Below are positions 1-9,858 of a DNA stretch of 64,000 bases, piece after piece. The DNA comes from Mesorhizobium zhangyense (GTDB lineage: Bacteria > Pseudomonadota > Alphaproteobacteria > Rhizobiales > Rhizobiaceae): NCBI RefSeq assembly GCF_011045115.1, contig NZ_JAAKZG010000005.1, forward strand, positions 186,001-250,000, read 5' to 3'. Both the position numbers and the translations under genes were made by a program. The notes below the pieces were generated by a model. It did no database searches and had not been told where the DNA came from. It was given only the letters and a program-made list of their open reading frames with translations. The stretch's first letter is position 1, and each line of letters opens with the position of its first letter.

Positions 1-171
1 CGCCAACGAATACGTGCCTGGCCAAGGCATCAGCGCGCATGTCGATTGCGTGCCTTGCTTTTCCGAACGGATAGCTTCTCTGAGTTTGCTTTCCAGCTGC
101 GAAATGATCTTCCGGAACGTGAAGAGCCGCGAAACTATTTCCTTAATGCTCGAGCCGCGTTCATTGCTCAT
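1..171 (-). CDS. Partial hypothetical protein, cut by the left edge
   Basis: An open frame starts at an ATG (complement of 169-171) and runs 57 codons without a stop to base 1. It begins MSNERGSS and continues with a charged, helix-prone stretch (KEIVSRLF, QLESKLREAI). It lies downstream of the 3' end of the tRNA-Ser gene on the same strand. I recognise no family, and 57 codons is too short to prove coding. Base composition is less GC-rich than most of the window. A plus-strand open frame over 14-304 competes with it and looks no more convincing. Confidence 0.25.
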   Translation of the reverse strand, partial: MSNERGSSIKEIVSRLFTFRKIISQLESKLREAIRSEKQGTQSTCALMPWPGTYSLA

Positions 172-352
172 TATGTCGGGCGCGGCACGTTATGAATGGA
201 CGCATGAGATTCCATCCCGCAAGACCGATACGGTCGCGGGCGAAAAACGACAGCGCGAAAGGCGGGTTTCGCTGACTTTCAGGAAGGTGGTGAGAGCAGT
301 GTGATCCGCGCCGATGGCGTAAGACCCCGAGTATATACTTGCAAAGGCAAAC

Positions 353-442
353 TGGCGGAGAGGGAGGGATTCGAACCCCCGATGGGCTTGCACCCATGCC
401 GCATTTCGAGTGCGGTGCATTCGACCACTCTGCCACCTCTCC
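353..442 (-). tRNA. tRNA-Ser (anticodon CGA)
   Basis: The reverse complement folds as a class II tRNA. The acceptor stem is GGAGAGG/CCTCTCC with discriminator G. The anticodon stem CCGCA/TGCGG encloses loop CTCGAAA, giving anticodon CGA, which reads UCG serine codons. A long variable arm follows, and the T arm contains GGTTCGAATCC. The 3' CCA is encoded (complement of 353-355). Length is 90 nt, normal for tRNA-Ser. Confidence 0.95.
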
Positions 443-561
443 GCGGTGTTACTGGTCGGGCCGTTGCCGGCGCGGCGCTCTAGATAACGGCTGATGGGGC
501 CTTGCACAAGGCCCTGTTGCACGCTTTATGCAGTTTCGGTTGCGGGTTTTGTCGGTTCGGC

Positions 562-589
562 TTGACACGTTGAAGGCCATTGGCTAAAC
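562..589 (+). promoter_or_regulatory. Probable promoter of the rplU-rpmA operon
   Basis: TTGACA (562-567) is followed after 15-16 bases by GCTAAAC (583-589), a plausible -35/-10 pair. It would give a leader of roughly 120 nt before the rplU start at 716. The assignment is by eye only. Confidence 0.5.
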
Positions 590-599
590 GCGCACCATT

Positions 600-626
600 C
601 CGGCGTGGGGTCTTTCTCCGCGCCGG
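600..626 (+). promoter_or_regulatory. Strong hairpin in the rplU leader
   Basis: CCGGCG (600-605) pairs with CGCCGG (621-626), and the inner GGGG/CTCC pairs extend the stem. It sits in the untranslated leader between the predicted promoter and rplU. Ribosomal-protein leaders often carry autoregulatory structures, so this is a candidate, but I cannot match it to a described L21 leader. Confidence 0.35.
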
Positions 627-715
627 TCGTACTTTGAACCCCGCAGACTGACAAAAAGACGGCCCGACCGCTTCCAAGTGGTCAAAAAGCCGGACCGAAC
701 AGCGAAAGGCAAAAA

Positions 716-1150
716 ATGTTCGCAGTCATTAAAACGGGTGGCAAGCAGTATCGCGTTGCCGCCAATGACGTACTAAAAATCGGAAAGCTCGTCGCCGAAG
801 CCGGCGATGTTGTCGAATTCGGTGAAGTTCTCGCTGTCGGCGAGGGCGAGAATGCAACGATCGGCGCTCCCTTCGTGGAAGGCGCTGTCGTGACGGCAGA
901 AGTGGTCGTACAGGGCCGCGCACGCACCGTCATCGCGTTCAAGAAGCGCCGCCGCCAGAACTCGCGCCGCACCCGCGGCCACCGCCAGCATGAAACCACC
1001 ATCCGGATCTCCGAGATCCTGACCGGTGGCGCCAAGCCGGCGAAGAAGGCCGCAGCAAAGCCGGAAGCTACCGCCACGGCGGAAGTTGCCGAAAAGCCCG
1101 CCAAGAAGGCCGCGCCGAAAAAGGCTGCAGCCGCGGCGGAAACCGAATAA
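716..1150 (+). CDS. rplU: 50S ribosomal protein L21
   Basis: This is a 144-residue protein beginning [14 protein letters not shown], the conserved L21 N-terminus. The core runs to about residue 103 and includes the RNA-binding segment [18 protein letters not shown] roughly 40-residue Ala/Lys/Pro-rich tail (residues ~104-144, many KKAA units) follows, longer than the ~103 residues of E. coli L21. Extended L21 tails are known in rhizobia. As I recall, some Rhizobiaceae L21 proteins end in a small helix-hairpin-helix-like domain, which is absent here. It is the first gene of a two-gene operon with rpmA, 24 bases downstream. L21 binds 23S rRNA in the large subunit. Confidence 0.97.
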   Translation: MFAVIKTGGKQYRVAANDVLKIGKLVAEAGDVVEFGEVLAVGEGENATIGAPFVEGAVVTAEVVVQGRARTVIAFKKRRRQNSRRTRGHRQHETTIRISEILTGGAKPAKKAAAKPEATATAEVAEKPAKKAAPKKAAAAAETE

Positions 1151-1174
1151 GACTGAGCACGAAGGAGAACAGCA

Positions 1175-1444
1175 ATGGCACATAAGAAAGCTGGCGGTTC
1201 GTCGCGCAACGGTCGCGATTCAGAATCCAAGCGCCTCGGCGTGAAGAAGTTCGGTGGCGAAGCCGTCATTCCGGGCAACATCATCATCCGTCAACGCGGC
1301 ACCCAGTGGCATCCCGGCGTCAATGTCGGCATGGGCACTGATCATACGCTTTTTGCGATGGCAACCGGCGCGGTCGCGTTCCGCAAAAAAGCCAATGGCC
1401 GTACCTACGTATCGGTCAACCCAATTACCAAAGCAGCGGAATAG
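1175..1444 (+). CDS. rpmA: 50S ribosomal protein L27
   Basis: The 89-residue product begins [20 protein letters not shown], the canonical L27 N-terminus, which reaches toward the peptidyl-transferase centre. GVKKFGGE and [14 protein letters not shown] follow as in the family. A good ribosome-binding site (GAAGGAGA) precedes the ATG. It is co-transcribed with rplU, and a strong rho-independent terminator lies about 70 bases downstream, closing the operon. Length is typical (85-90 residues). Confidence 0.98.
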   Translation: MAHKKAGGSSRNGRDSESKRLGVKKFGGEAVIPGNIIIRQRGTQWHPGVNVGMGTDHTLFAMATGAVAFRKKANGRTYVSVNPITKAAE

Positions 1445-1513
1445 CCGGATCCGCGAGACAACACCGGCGCCCCATCTCGGGACCGGTGTCTGGCAAAATC
1501 CAGAAAAAGGAAC

Positions 1514-1543
1514 AGGGGAGATGGGTCGCCATCTCCCCTTTTT
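1514..1543 (+). terminator. Rho-independent terminator after rpmA
   Basis: AGGGGAGATGG pairs with CCATCTCCCCT around a short loop and is followed by TTTTTC. It falls 70 bases past the rpmA stop and just before the ribosome-binding site of the next gene. Confidence 0.85.
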
Positions 1544-1562
1544 CTTTGCCTGGAGGACTGAA

Positions 1563-2153
1563 ATGGTTGCCGAATCGGAAGATTTTGAAGACGAGAGTCT
1601 GGCGATAGAGTGCCCGGTGCTGGTTACCGAGCGCCTGGTGATGCGTCCGCCGCATGCCGACGACATTCCCGAGCTGGCGATGCTCGCCAACAACCGCCGG
1701 GTGGCCGAGATGCTGTCGCGCATGCCGCACCCTTATGGCGAGGCCGAGGCGCGTTCGTTCCTCGCCATGTCGGGGCAGAAGCGTGTGGCCGGCTGCGTCT
1801 ATGCGCTGACGCTGGCCGATACCGGCACCTTCATCGGTTGCGCCGGTCTCAACGGCACGGATCGCGGCCTCGAGCTCGGCTACTGGATCGGCGAACCCTA
1901 CTGGAAGCGTGGGTTTGCCACTGAGGCAGCACACGCTCTGGTGGATCTTGCTTTCCGGGCGACCCAGATCAACGTGCTGCACGTCTCGTGCCGGGTCATC
2001 AACCCGTCGTCGCGGCGGGTGATCCACAAGTGCGGCTTCCAGTATGCGGGGCAGGGCATGCTGAACTCGATCGTCGCCGGGCAGGTGCCGGTGGAACGCT
2101 ACCGGCTGGACCGCAAGACCTGGGTCAGCCTGCGGACGTGGCCGAAGTACTGA
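1563..2153 (+). CDS. GNAT-family N-acetyltransferase (RimJ/RimL type)
   Basis: The open frame extends upstream to 1254 through rpmA, but the ATG at 1563 follows GGAGG at a suitable distance and gives a 196-residue protein. VTERLVMRPPHADD near residue 20 is the usual RimJ/RimL opening. ELGYWIGEPYWKRGFATEAA is the acetyl-CoA binding region (motif A with its Q/R-x-x-G-x-A loop in the RGFATEA form), and NPSSRRVIHKCGF is the C-terminal motif B. It probably acetylates an amine of a protein or small molecule with acetyl-CoA; the substrate cannot be read from sequence. It is separated from the ribosomal operon by a terminator and converges with the EEP hydrolase gene. Confidence 0.9.
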   Translation: MVAESEDFEDESLAIECPVLVTERLVMRPPHADDIPELAMLANNRRVAEMLSRMPHPYGEAEARSFLAMSGQKRVAGCVYALTLADTGTFIGCAGLNGTDRGLELGYWIGEPYWKRGFATEAAHALVDLAFRATQINVLHVSCRVINPSSRRVIHKCGFQYAGQGMLNSIVAGQVPVERYRLDRKTWVSLRTWPKY

Positions 2154-2182
2154 CGATTGAGCGGCCGGTTGAGGCCGGCCGC

Positions 2183-2189
<7 letters not shown>
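2154..2189. terminator. 15-bp perfect hairpin between convergent genes
   Basis: CGATTGAGCGGCCGG (2154-2168) is exactly complementary to 2175-2189, leaving a six-base loop. It lies between the acetyltransferase stop and the convergent EEP hydrolase gene, whose last codons and stop are inside the right arm. No long U-tract follows on either strand, so efficiency as an intrinsic terminator is uncertain. Confidence 0.6.
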
Positions 2190-4191
<2,002 letters not shown>

Positions 4192-4226
4192 CAAAGAACC
4201 GGACAGCAGTTTGATGTTTATGCCTT

Positions 4227-4393
4227 ACGTTGCCCCCCTCTGTCCTGCCGGACATCTCCCCCACAGGTGGGGAGATCAGGCCGTCATTAAGGCTTCCGCC
4301 AATCTCCTGCATTGCAGAAGGGGGACCGGCATCGCCACTGCTAATCTCCCCACCTGTGGGGGAGATGTCCGGCAGGACAGAGGGGGGCAACGT
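4227..4393. repeat. Perfect 50-bp inverted repeat, MITE-like or palindromic intergenic element
   Basis: Bases 4227-4276 and 4344-4393 are exact reverse complements over 50 bases, enclosing a 67-base spacer. Each arm contains its own smaller palindrome (CTCCCCCACAGGTGGGGAG). The element fills most of the obgE-proB gap. Arms of this kind (GTCCTGCCGGACATCTCCCCC) resemble intergenic repeats I remember from Mesorhizobium genomes. There is no transposase inside. It could form a long stem in a read-through transcript. Confidence 0.9.
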
Positions 4394-4437
4394 AGAGCAC
4401 AAACCTGGGCATCTAAGTACGCCTCTGGGATTTCGAC

Positions 4438-5589
4438 ATGACCTCGCATTCCCTGAAAAAATACCGGCGCATCACGGTGAAAATCGGCTCGGCCTTGCTG
4501 GTCGACCGCTCGGCCGGGTTGAAGCGCGACTGGCTGGCTTCGATCGCTGATGACATCGCTGTGCTTGCGGCAGGTGGGGCTGAGGTGCTGGTGGTGTCTT
4601 CCGGCGCCATTGCCCTCGGCCGCACCGTGCTCGGCCTCGGCAAGCGGGTGCTGAAGCTGGAGGAAAGCCAGGCATGTGCCGCCGTCGGCCAGATCGCGCT
4701 TGCCGGCGCGTGGTCGGACGAGCTTGGGCGCAACGGGCTCAAATCCGGGCAGGTGTTGGTGACGCTCGGCGACACCGAGGAGCGCCGGCGCTATCTCAAC
4801 GCGCGCGCGACCATTTCGACGCTGCTCAAGATGAAGGCGGTGCCGGTCATCAACGAGAACGACACGGTGGCGACCTCCGAAATCCGCTATGGCGACAACG
4901 ACCGTCTGGCCGCCCGCGTGGCGACGATGATGGGCGCGGACCTGCTGATCCTGCTGTCCGATATCGATGGTCTCTACACCGCGCCGCCGGCGCTCGATCC
5001 CGCAGCAAAATTCATTCCGCTGGTCGAACGCATCACACCCGACATCGAGGCAATGGCAGGGGCTGCGGCCTCGGAGCTGTCGCGCGGCGGCATGCGTACG
5101 AAGCTTGATGCCGGCAAGATCGCGACCGCGGCGGGCACGGCGATGATCATCACCTCCGGCACGCGGCTGAACCCGCTCAGCGCCATCGAGCGCGGCGAGC
5201 GTGCCACCTTCTTCAAGCCCAGCGCCAACCCGGTGAAGGGCTACAAGACCTGGATTGCGGGCCAGCTCGAGCCGGCTGGCCGGCTGACGGTCGATGCCGG
5301 CGCGGTCGGCGCGCTGCTTTCGGGCAAGTCGCTGCTGCCGGCAGGCGTCAGGAACGTCAGCGGCAACTTTTCGCGGGGCGACACGGTTGCGATCGTCAGC
5401 CCGGAGGGCCGGGAGATTGCGCGTGGCCTAATTGCCTATGACGCCGCCGATGCCGTAAGGATCGCTGGGCTGAAGACGAATGAAATTGCCGCCGTGCTTG
5501 GCTATGAAGGACGGTCGGCTATGATCCATCGCGACGATCTGGTGGTGAGCCATTCGGGCATGATGGAAACGGTGCAGGCGGAAGGATGA
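4438..5589 (+). CDS. proB: Glutamate 5-kinase
   Basis: The 383-residue product catalyses ATP-dependent phosphorylation of glutamate, the first step of proline synthesis. The amino-acid kinase domain (~1-270) shows KIGSALLV (nucleotide site), [19 protein letters not shown] and [12 protein letters not shown]-terminal PUA domain (~290-370) begins around [10 protein letters not shown], as in bacterial ProB of about 370 residues. It is followed three bases later by proA, so the two are translationally linked. In this family proline feedback acts through the kinase domain. Confidence 0.97.
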   Translation: MTSHSLKKYRRITVKIGSALLVDRSAGLKRDWLASIADDIAVLAAGGAEVLVVSSGAIALGRTVLGLGKRVLKLEESQACAAVGQIALAGAWSDELGRNGLKSGQVLVTLGDTEERRRYLNARATISTLLKMKAVPVINENDTVATSEIRYGDNDRLAARVATMMGADLLILLSDIDGLYTAPPALDPAAKFIPLVERITPDIEAMAGAAASELSRGGMRTKLDAGKIATAAGTAMIITSGTRLNPLSAIERGERATFFKPSANPVKGYKTWIAGQLEPAGRLTVDAGAVGALLSGKSLLPAGVRNVSGNFSRGDTVAIVSPEGREIARGLIAYDAADAVRIAGLKTNEIAAVLGYEGRSAMIHRDDLVVSHSGMMETVQAEG

Positions 5590-5592
5590 ACC

Positions 5593-6879
5593 ATGCTGAC
5601 GACGCATGAAAAATCCGGTGAAGACACGATCTCCCTGATGGCCGATATCGGCCGCAAGGCGCGCGCGGCTGCGCGACCGTTGGCCATTGCAAGCACCGAG
5701 CGCAAGAATGCCGCCCTGATCGGCATGGCTGAGGCCATCATCCGCGGCGAGCAGGCGATTCTGGATGCCAACGCCATCGACGTGCAGAACGGCGAAGAAT
5801 CGGGGATCAGCGGCTCCTTCATGGACCGGTTGAAGCTCGATCCGAAGCGAATTCGTGACATGGCTGACGGCATCCGGGCGATTGCCGAACTGCGCGATCC
5901 GGTCGGCGAGGTCATTGCCGAATGGGACCGTCCCAATGGCCTTCATATCGAGCGCGTGCGCACGCCGCTCGGCGTTGTCGGCGTCATCTATGAGAGCCGC
6001 CCGAATGTGACGGCGGATGCCGGCGCGCTGTGCCTGAAGGCCGGCAATCCCGTCATCCTGCGCGGCGGCTCGGATTCGCTCAATTCGTCGGCTGCGATCC
6101 ATGCCTGCCTCGTCGAGGGGCTGAAGGCGGCGAACCTGCCGGCAGAGGCGATCCAGCTCGTGCCGACGACGGATCGCGCGGCGGTCGGTGAAATGCTGAA
6201 AGGGCTTTCCGGCAATCTCGACGTTATCATTCCGCGCGGCGGGCGCAGCCTGGTCGAGCGCGTGCAGACCGAGGCGCGTGTACCGGTCTTTGCCCATCTC
6301 GAAGGCATCTGCCATCTCTACATCGACAAGTCGGCCAAGCTCGACATGGCGGTGGGAATCGCCGTCAATGCCAAGATGCGCCGCACTGGCATTTGCGGGG
6401 CGGCCGAGACGCTGCTGGTCGACCGTGCGGTGGCGTCCACGCATCTGGTGCCGATCCTCGAGGCGCTGCGGGCGGCAGGCTGCGAAATCCATGCCGACGA
6501 GGAGGTTTTGAAGGCCTTCTCCGATGCAAAGCCGGCAACCGATGCCGACTGGGTGACGGAGTATCTCGACGCGATCATCGCGGTGAAGCTGGTCGAGGGC
6601 GTCTCGGGCGCGATCGAGCATATCGAGACCTTTTCCTCGCATCATACCGAGGCGATTGTCGCCGAGGATGCGGTGGCGGTTGAGCGCTTTTTCAACGAGA
6701 TCGACTCGGCGATCCTGCTGCACAACGCCTCGACGCAATTCGCCGATGGCGGCGAGTTCGGCATGGGCGCCGAGATCGGCATCGCCACCGGCAAGATGCA
6801 TGCGCGAGGCCCGGTCGGCGTCGAGCAGCTGACCTCCTTCAAGTACCGCGTGCGCGGGGCCGGGCAGGTGCGGCCGTGA
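5593..6879 (+). CDS. proA: Gamma-glutamyl phosphate reductase
   Basis: The 428-residue aldehyde-dehydrogenase-fold enzyme reduces glutamyl 5-phosphate to glutamate 5-semialdehyde with NADPH. Diagnostic segments are [28 protein letters not shown], the catalytic-Cys region [14 protein letters not shown] and the C-terminal [13 protein letters not shown]. Length is typical (~415-430). It overlaps no neighbour but starts three bases after proB, completing a proBA operon. proC is not in the window. Confidence 0.97.
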   Translation: MLTTHEKSGEDTISLMADIGRKARAAARPLAIASTERKNAALIGMAEAIIRGEQAILDANAIDVQNGEESGISGSFMDRLKLDPKRIRDMADGIRAIAELRDPVGEVIAEWDRPNGLHIERVRTPLGVVGVIYESRPNVTADAGALCLKAGNPVILRGGSDSLNSSAAIHACLVEGLKAANLPAEAIQLVPTTDRAAVGEMLKGLSGNLDVIIPRGGRSLVERVQTEARVPVFAHLEGICHLYIDKSAKLDMAVGIAVNAKMRRTGICGAAETLLVDRAVASTHLVPILEALRAAGCEIHADEEVLKAFSDAKPATDADWVTEYLDAIIAVKLVEGVSGAIEHIETFSSHHTEAIVAEDAVAVERFFNEIDSAILLHNASTQFADGGEFGMGAEIGIATGKMHARGPVGVEQLTSFKYRVRGAGQVRP

Positions 6880-6894
6880 GCAAGCTTGCGTCTT

Positions 6895-7098
6895 ACCCTC
6901 CCCCTTGCGGGGAGGGTCGGCGAACCAATGCCGCGAAGCGGCATTTGCGAGCCGGGGTGGGGGTGGAGACGATGTGCTCCATTCCGACCTGACAGTGCCG
7001 GTTTCACCACCCCCACCCCGCTCCGCTACGCGGATCGACTCGCCAGGGCGAGCCGCGGGTCTCGCCCGTCCTTCGGACCCCCGCAAGGGGGAGGGTGA
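6895..7098. repeat. Nested inverted-repeat element between proA and nadD
   Basis: The outer arms near 6895-6917 and 7077-7098 share ACCCTCCCCCTTGCGGG in inverted orientation. Inner arms at 6953-6966 and 7007-7020 (CGGGGTGGGGGTGG and its exact complement) sit inside. This is the same architectural class as the elements at 4227, 19932 and 46301: G/C-rich, palindromic, intergenic and without coding capacity. Confidence 0.75.
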
Positions 7099-7123
7099 GA
7101 GCGTCGCGTCCCATTATCTCCGT

Positions 7124-7714
7124 ATGCCGCATGTCGAGAAGGGCATGCAGGTCGGCCTGTTCGGCGGCTCGTTCAATCCGCCCCATGGCGGTCATGCGTT
7201 GGTTGCCGAAATCGCGCTGCGGCGGCTGCGGCTCGACCAGCTTTGGTGGATGGTGACGCCGGGCAACCCGCTGAAAAGTTCGCGCATGCAGGCCCCGCTG
7301 GCCGAGCGCATCGGCCTTTCGGAGAAGATCGCCAAGGACCCGCGCATAAAAGTCACCGCCTTCGAGGCGGCGCATCATGTGCGCTACACCGCCGATACGC
7401 TGGCACTGATCAAGGCGCGCAATCCGGGCGTCGATTTCGTCTGGATCATGGGCGCCGACAATCTGCGCGATTTTCACCGCTGGCAGCGCTGGCGACAGAT
7501 CGTCATGACTTTTCCAATCGCGGTGATCGACCGGCCTGGCGCGACCCTGTCGTTCCTGTCGTCGGCGGTGGCCAAGACCTTCGACTATGCCCGCGTCGAC
7601 GAGGCGGATGCGCCGCGTCTGGCGCGCATGAAGGCGCCGGCCTGGACCTTCATCCATGGCCCGCGCTCGTCGCTGTCGTCCACAGCCATCCGCAAGGCGA
7701 ATGGCGGCGGCTGA
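7124..7714 (+). CDS. nadD: Nicotinate-nucleotide adenylyltransferase
   Basis: The frame is open from 6905, but that stretch is the intergenic repeat. The ATG at 7124 gives MPHVEKGMQVGLFGGSFNPPHGGH and a 196-residue protein of normal length. GGSFNPPHGGH is the nucleotidyltransferase signature; WIMGADNLRDFHRW and the C-terminal SSLSSTAIRK (the ISSTxIR motif) confirm NadD. The enzyme makes nicotinate adenine dinucleotide from NaMN and ATP in NAD synthesis. proBA-nadD-rsfS-rlmH is a familiar rhizobial order, here interrupted by a convergent mscS gene. Confidence 0.95.
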   Translation: MPHVEKGMQVGLFGGSFNPPHGGHALVAEIALRRLRLDQLWWMVTPGNPLKSSRMQAPLAERIGLSEKIAKDPRIKVTAFEAAHHVRYTADTLALIKARNPGVDFVWIMGADNLRDFHRWQRWRQIVMTFPIAVIDRPGATLSFLSSAVAKTFDYARVDEADAPRLARMKAPAWTFIHGPRSSLSSTAIRKANGGG

Positions 7715-7724
7715 CCGCCGTTTT
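7705..7724 (+). terminator. Terminator at the nadD 3' end
   Basis: CGGCGG CTGA CCGCCG TTTT forms a short stem whose loop contains the nadD stop codon, between nadD and the convergent mscS gene. Confidence 0.6.
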
Positions 7725-7728
7725 GGTT

Positions 7729-8538
7729 CTACTTGTTCGATATCCCCTTGGCCTCGAACGCCAGTATTGCCTTCTTGGTCAGGTCGAGCTTGGTGGCGAA
7801 GAAATCGGCGGCGGACGTCCAGTATCTCAAGGTGATTGCGACGGTGCTGTCGCCCAGCTCGTTGACGAAAGCGGCCGGTGCGGTGTCCTTTTTCACACGG
7901 CTGTCGGCCTTCGCCAGATCCATGAATGTCGATTGCGCCAGGTCGATATCGGCGTCGTAGCCGATGTCGATGGTGATGTCGTTGCGCCGGACGCCGTTGC
8001 GCGTGAGGTTGCGCACCGGCTGGTTCCACAGCGTGGAATTGGGCGCCAGAACGAAAATGCCGTCGGCGGCGCGCAGGCGGGTGGCGAACAGGCCGATCTC
8101 CTCGATCGTGCCGGTAACCGCACCGATCTCGACATATTCGCCGATGCGGAAGGGCCGGAGAACGAGCAGCATGATGCCGGCTGCGATATTCTGCAGCGTG
8201 CCCTGAAGCGCAAGGCCGACGGCGAGGCCGATCGCGCCGATGGCGGCAATGATGGAAGCCGTCTGGACGCCGAACTGGCCCAGCACCATGACGGTGACCA
8301 GCACGAGGATCGCGTAGCGCGCGATCTTCGAGAAGAACTGGCAAAGGGTCGGGTCGAAGCCGCGAATGCGGCTAAGGCCGGCGAATATGGCGCGCTCGAT
8401 CATACCGGCGACAAGATAGCCGACGATCAGCAGGATGATCGCGCCAAGCACCGAGAAGGAATAGGTTACGGCGAGTGCGCTTGCCTGGCTCACCCCGGCC
8501 TGAACGGCGGCCATAGCTTCCTGGGTGTCGAGTTCCAT
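7729..8538 (-). CDS. Small-conductance mechanosensitive channel, MscS family
   Basis: The 269-residue membrane protein has three predicted transmembrane helices in the first ~120 residues. The third is the Gly/Ala-rich pore helix (AIGAIGLAVGLALQGTLQN) typical of MscS TM3. It continues with LRPFRIGEYVEIG and GTIEEIGLFATRL, the beta domain of MscS. It lacks the extra N-terminal helices of larger paralogues. MscS channels release solutes on osmotic downshock. It is monocistronic, convergent with nadD and divergent from rsfS. Confidence 0.92.
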   Translation of the reverse strand: MELDTQEAMAAVQAGVSQASALAVTYSFSVLGAIILLIVGYLVAGMIERAIFAGLSRIRGFDPTLCQFFSKIARYAILVLVTVMVLGQFGVQTASIIAAIGAIGLAVGLALQGTLQNIAAGIMLLVLRPFRIGEYVEIGAVTGTIEEIGLFATRLRAADGIFVLAPNSTLWNQPVRNLTRNGVRRNDITIDIGYDADIDLAQSTFMDLAKADSRVKKDTAPAAFVNELGDSTVAITLRYWTSAADFFATKLDLTKKAILAFEAKGISNK

Positions 8539-8693
8539 AAGGGGCTCCTTTCACGTCTGCGAAACGAATAAGCCGCCCCGCCCACCGGTTCCTGCTCGAA
8601 AGATTTCATGATGGCAGCTTCGGACGGGTGATCGCAACCCGTGCCTGTTCAGCCACTGTCGGCGGCCGATTGAGGCTCATGCATTTGTGCGTC

Positions 8694-8722
8694 TTGAAAG
8701 TGTTGCACGACTCTGCCTATCT
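8694..8722 (+). promoter_or_regulatory. Probable promoter of rsfS-rlmH
   Basis: TTGAAA (8694-8699), a 17-base spacer and CTATCT (8717-8722) form a good alphaproteobacterial sigma-70-like promoter about 95 bases upstream of rsfS. A small CCTGC/GCAGG hairpin follows in the leader. Confidence 0.5.
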
Positions 8723-8817
8723 ATGAGGTGTCCTGCGATTAAAAAGCAGGGCGTTTCGTTGTTCTTGTTTCGGAAGGAAAGACACTGAGAACAGCACTGC
8801 GGAAGAAGGCAACCATC

Positions 8818-9195
8818 ATGCCTTCGCCGGCCGGGATGAGCGGAAACGACTCCGTGTCCCGCGCCTTAGAAACTGTCCTTGCCAGTCTGGAAGACTCCAA
8901 GGCTGAAAACATCGTCCCTATCGATCTTTACGGGAAGTCTAGCCTCGCCGATCACATGGTGATCGCATCGGGCCGGTCGCACCGTCATGTCGCGGCGGTG
9001 GCCGATCAACTCCTGAAGGCGCTGAAGGAAGCCGGTCTCGGCACCGCGCGCGTCGAGGGGCTTGAGGGCGCCGACTGGGTCCTGATCGATTCAGGCGATA
9101 TCATCGTCCACGTCTTCCGCCCCGAAGTCCGCGACTTCTACAATCTTGAAAAGATGTGGCAGGCGCCGGATCTCGACGGAGAAACGGTTCACTAA
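8818..9195 (+). CDS. rsfS: Ribosomal silencing factor RsfS
   Basis: The 125-residue protein belongs to the iojap/RsfS family. Conserved features are VPIDLYGKSSLADHMVIASG (family block), GLEGADWVLIDSGDIIVHVF and RDFYNLEKMW near the C-terminus. RsfS binds L14 and blocks 30S-50S joining under starvation. It is followed 48 bases later by rlmH, a pairing conserved across many bacteria. Confidence 0.96.
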   Translation: MPSPAGMSGNDSVSRALETVLASLEDSKAENIVPIDLYGKSSLADHMVIASGRSHRHVAAVADQLLKALKEAGLGTARVEGLEGADWVLIDSGDIIVHVFRPEVRDFYNLEKMWQAPDLDGETVH

Positions 9196-9243
9196 GGTCC
9201 AGCGTCCCGAAGGATCGGGACAGGGCTTTAGGGTCAGGACAGG

Positions 9244-9726
9244 ATGAAGATTGCTGTACATGCCGTGGGCCGGATGAAGGCCGGCCCCGACAAGGAGCTG
9301 GCCGACCGTTATTTGGACCGCTTCGCCAAGAGCGGTCCGGCCATAGGGCTGGAGTTCACCGGCGTCGTCGAGACGCCGGAAAGCCGCGCGCAGACCGCTG
9401 CCGAACGCAAGCGCGAGGAAGCGGAGAAGCTTCGCGCGCAACTGGCCTCCGGTGCTGCACTTATCCTGCTCGACGAGCGCGGCAGGAACATTTCATCGGA
9501 AGATTTCGCCGGCAAGATCGGCACCTTGCGCGACGGCGGCCAGCGCAATCTTGTCGTCGCCATCGGCGGGCCGGACGGTCATGATGCCGAGTTGCGGGAA
9601 AGTGCAGCTCTCGTGCTGTCCTTCGGGGCGCTGACATGGCCGCATCAGCTTGTGCGCATCATGCTGGCCGAGCAGCTTTATCGTGTCGCGACCATTCTCT
9701 CCGGCCACCCCTATCACCGCTCCTGA
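9244..9726 (+). CDS. rlmH: 23S rRNA pseudouridine-1915 N3-methyltransferase RlmH
   Basis: The 160-residue SPOUT methyltransferase contains LDERGRNISSEDFA, VVAIGGPDGH (SAM-binding knot) and the C-terminal block LTWPHQLVRIMLAEQLYRV ending in GHPYHRS, all diagnostic for RlmH. It methylates pseudouridine 1915 in helix 69 of 23S rRNA. The order rsfS-rlmH-envC-ctpA continues downstream. Confidence 0.97.
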   Translation: MKIAVHAVGRMKAGPDKELADRYLDRFAKSGPAIGLEFTGVVETPESRAQTAAERKREEAEKLRAQLASGAALILLDERGRNISSEDFAGKIGTLRDGGQRNLVVAIGGPDGHDAELRESAALVLSFGALTWPHQLVRIMLAEQLYRVATILSGHPYHRS

Positions 9727-9858
9727 TTTTGGCACGCCGCGCGAAAATTCGACAAAATCCACCGTGGGTTTGCGCATCCATCCAACCTTCACGACATGGT
9801 TGATGGTTCGTTAACGAAGAGATCGCTAAGGTCAGGCCGGAACACACGGCGCATTGGA

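Noticed and set aside
14-304. Open frame on the plus strand at the left edge
   Set aside because: Composition and lack of a ribosome-binding site do not support it, and no family features are seen.
1254-1562. Upstream extension of the GNAT acetyltransferase frame
   Set aside because: It overlaps rpmA in another frame and crosses a terminator; the ATG at 1563 has a good ribosome-binding site.
6905-7123. N-terminal extension of NadD
   Set aside because: This stretch is an intergenic palindromic repeat; NadD homologues start near 7124.
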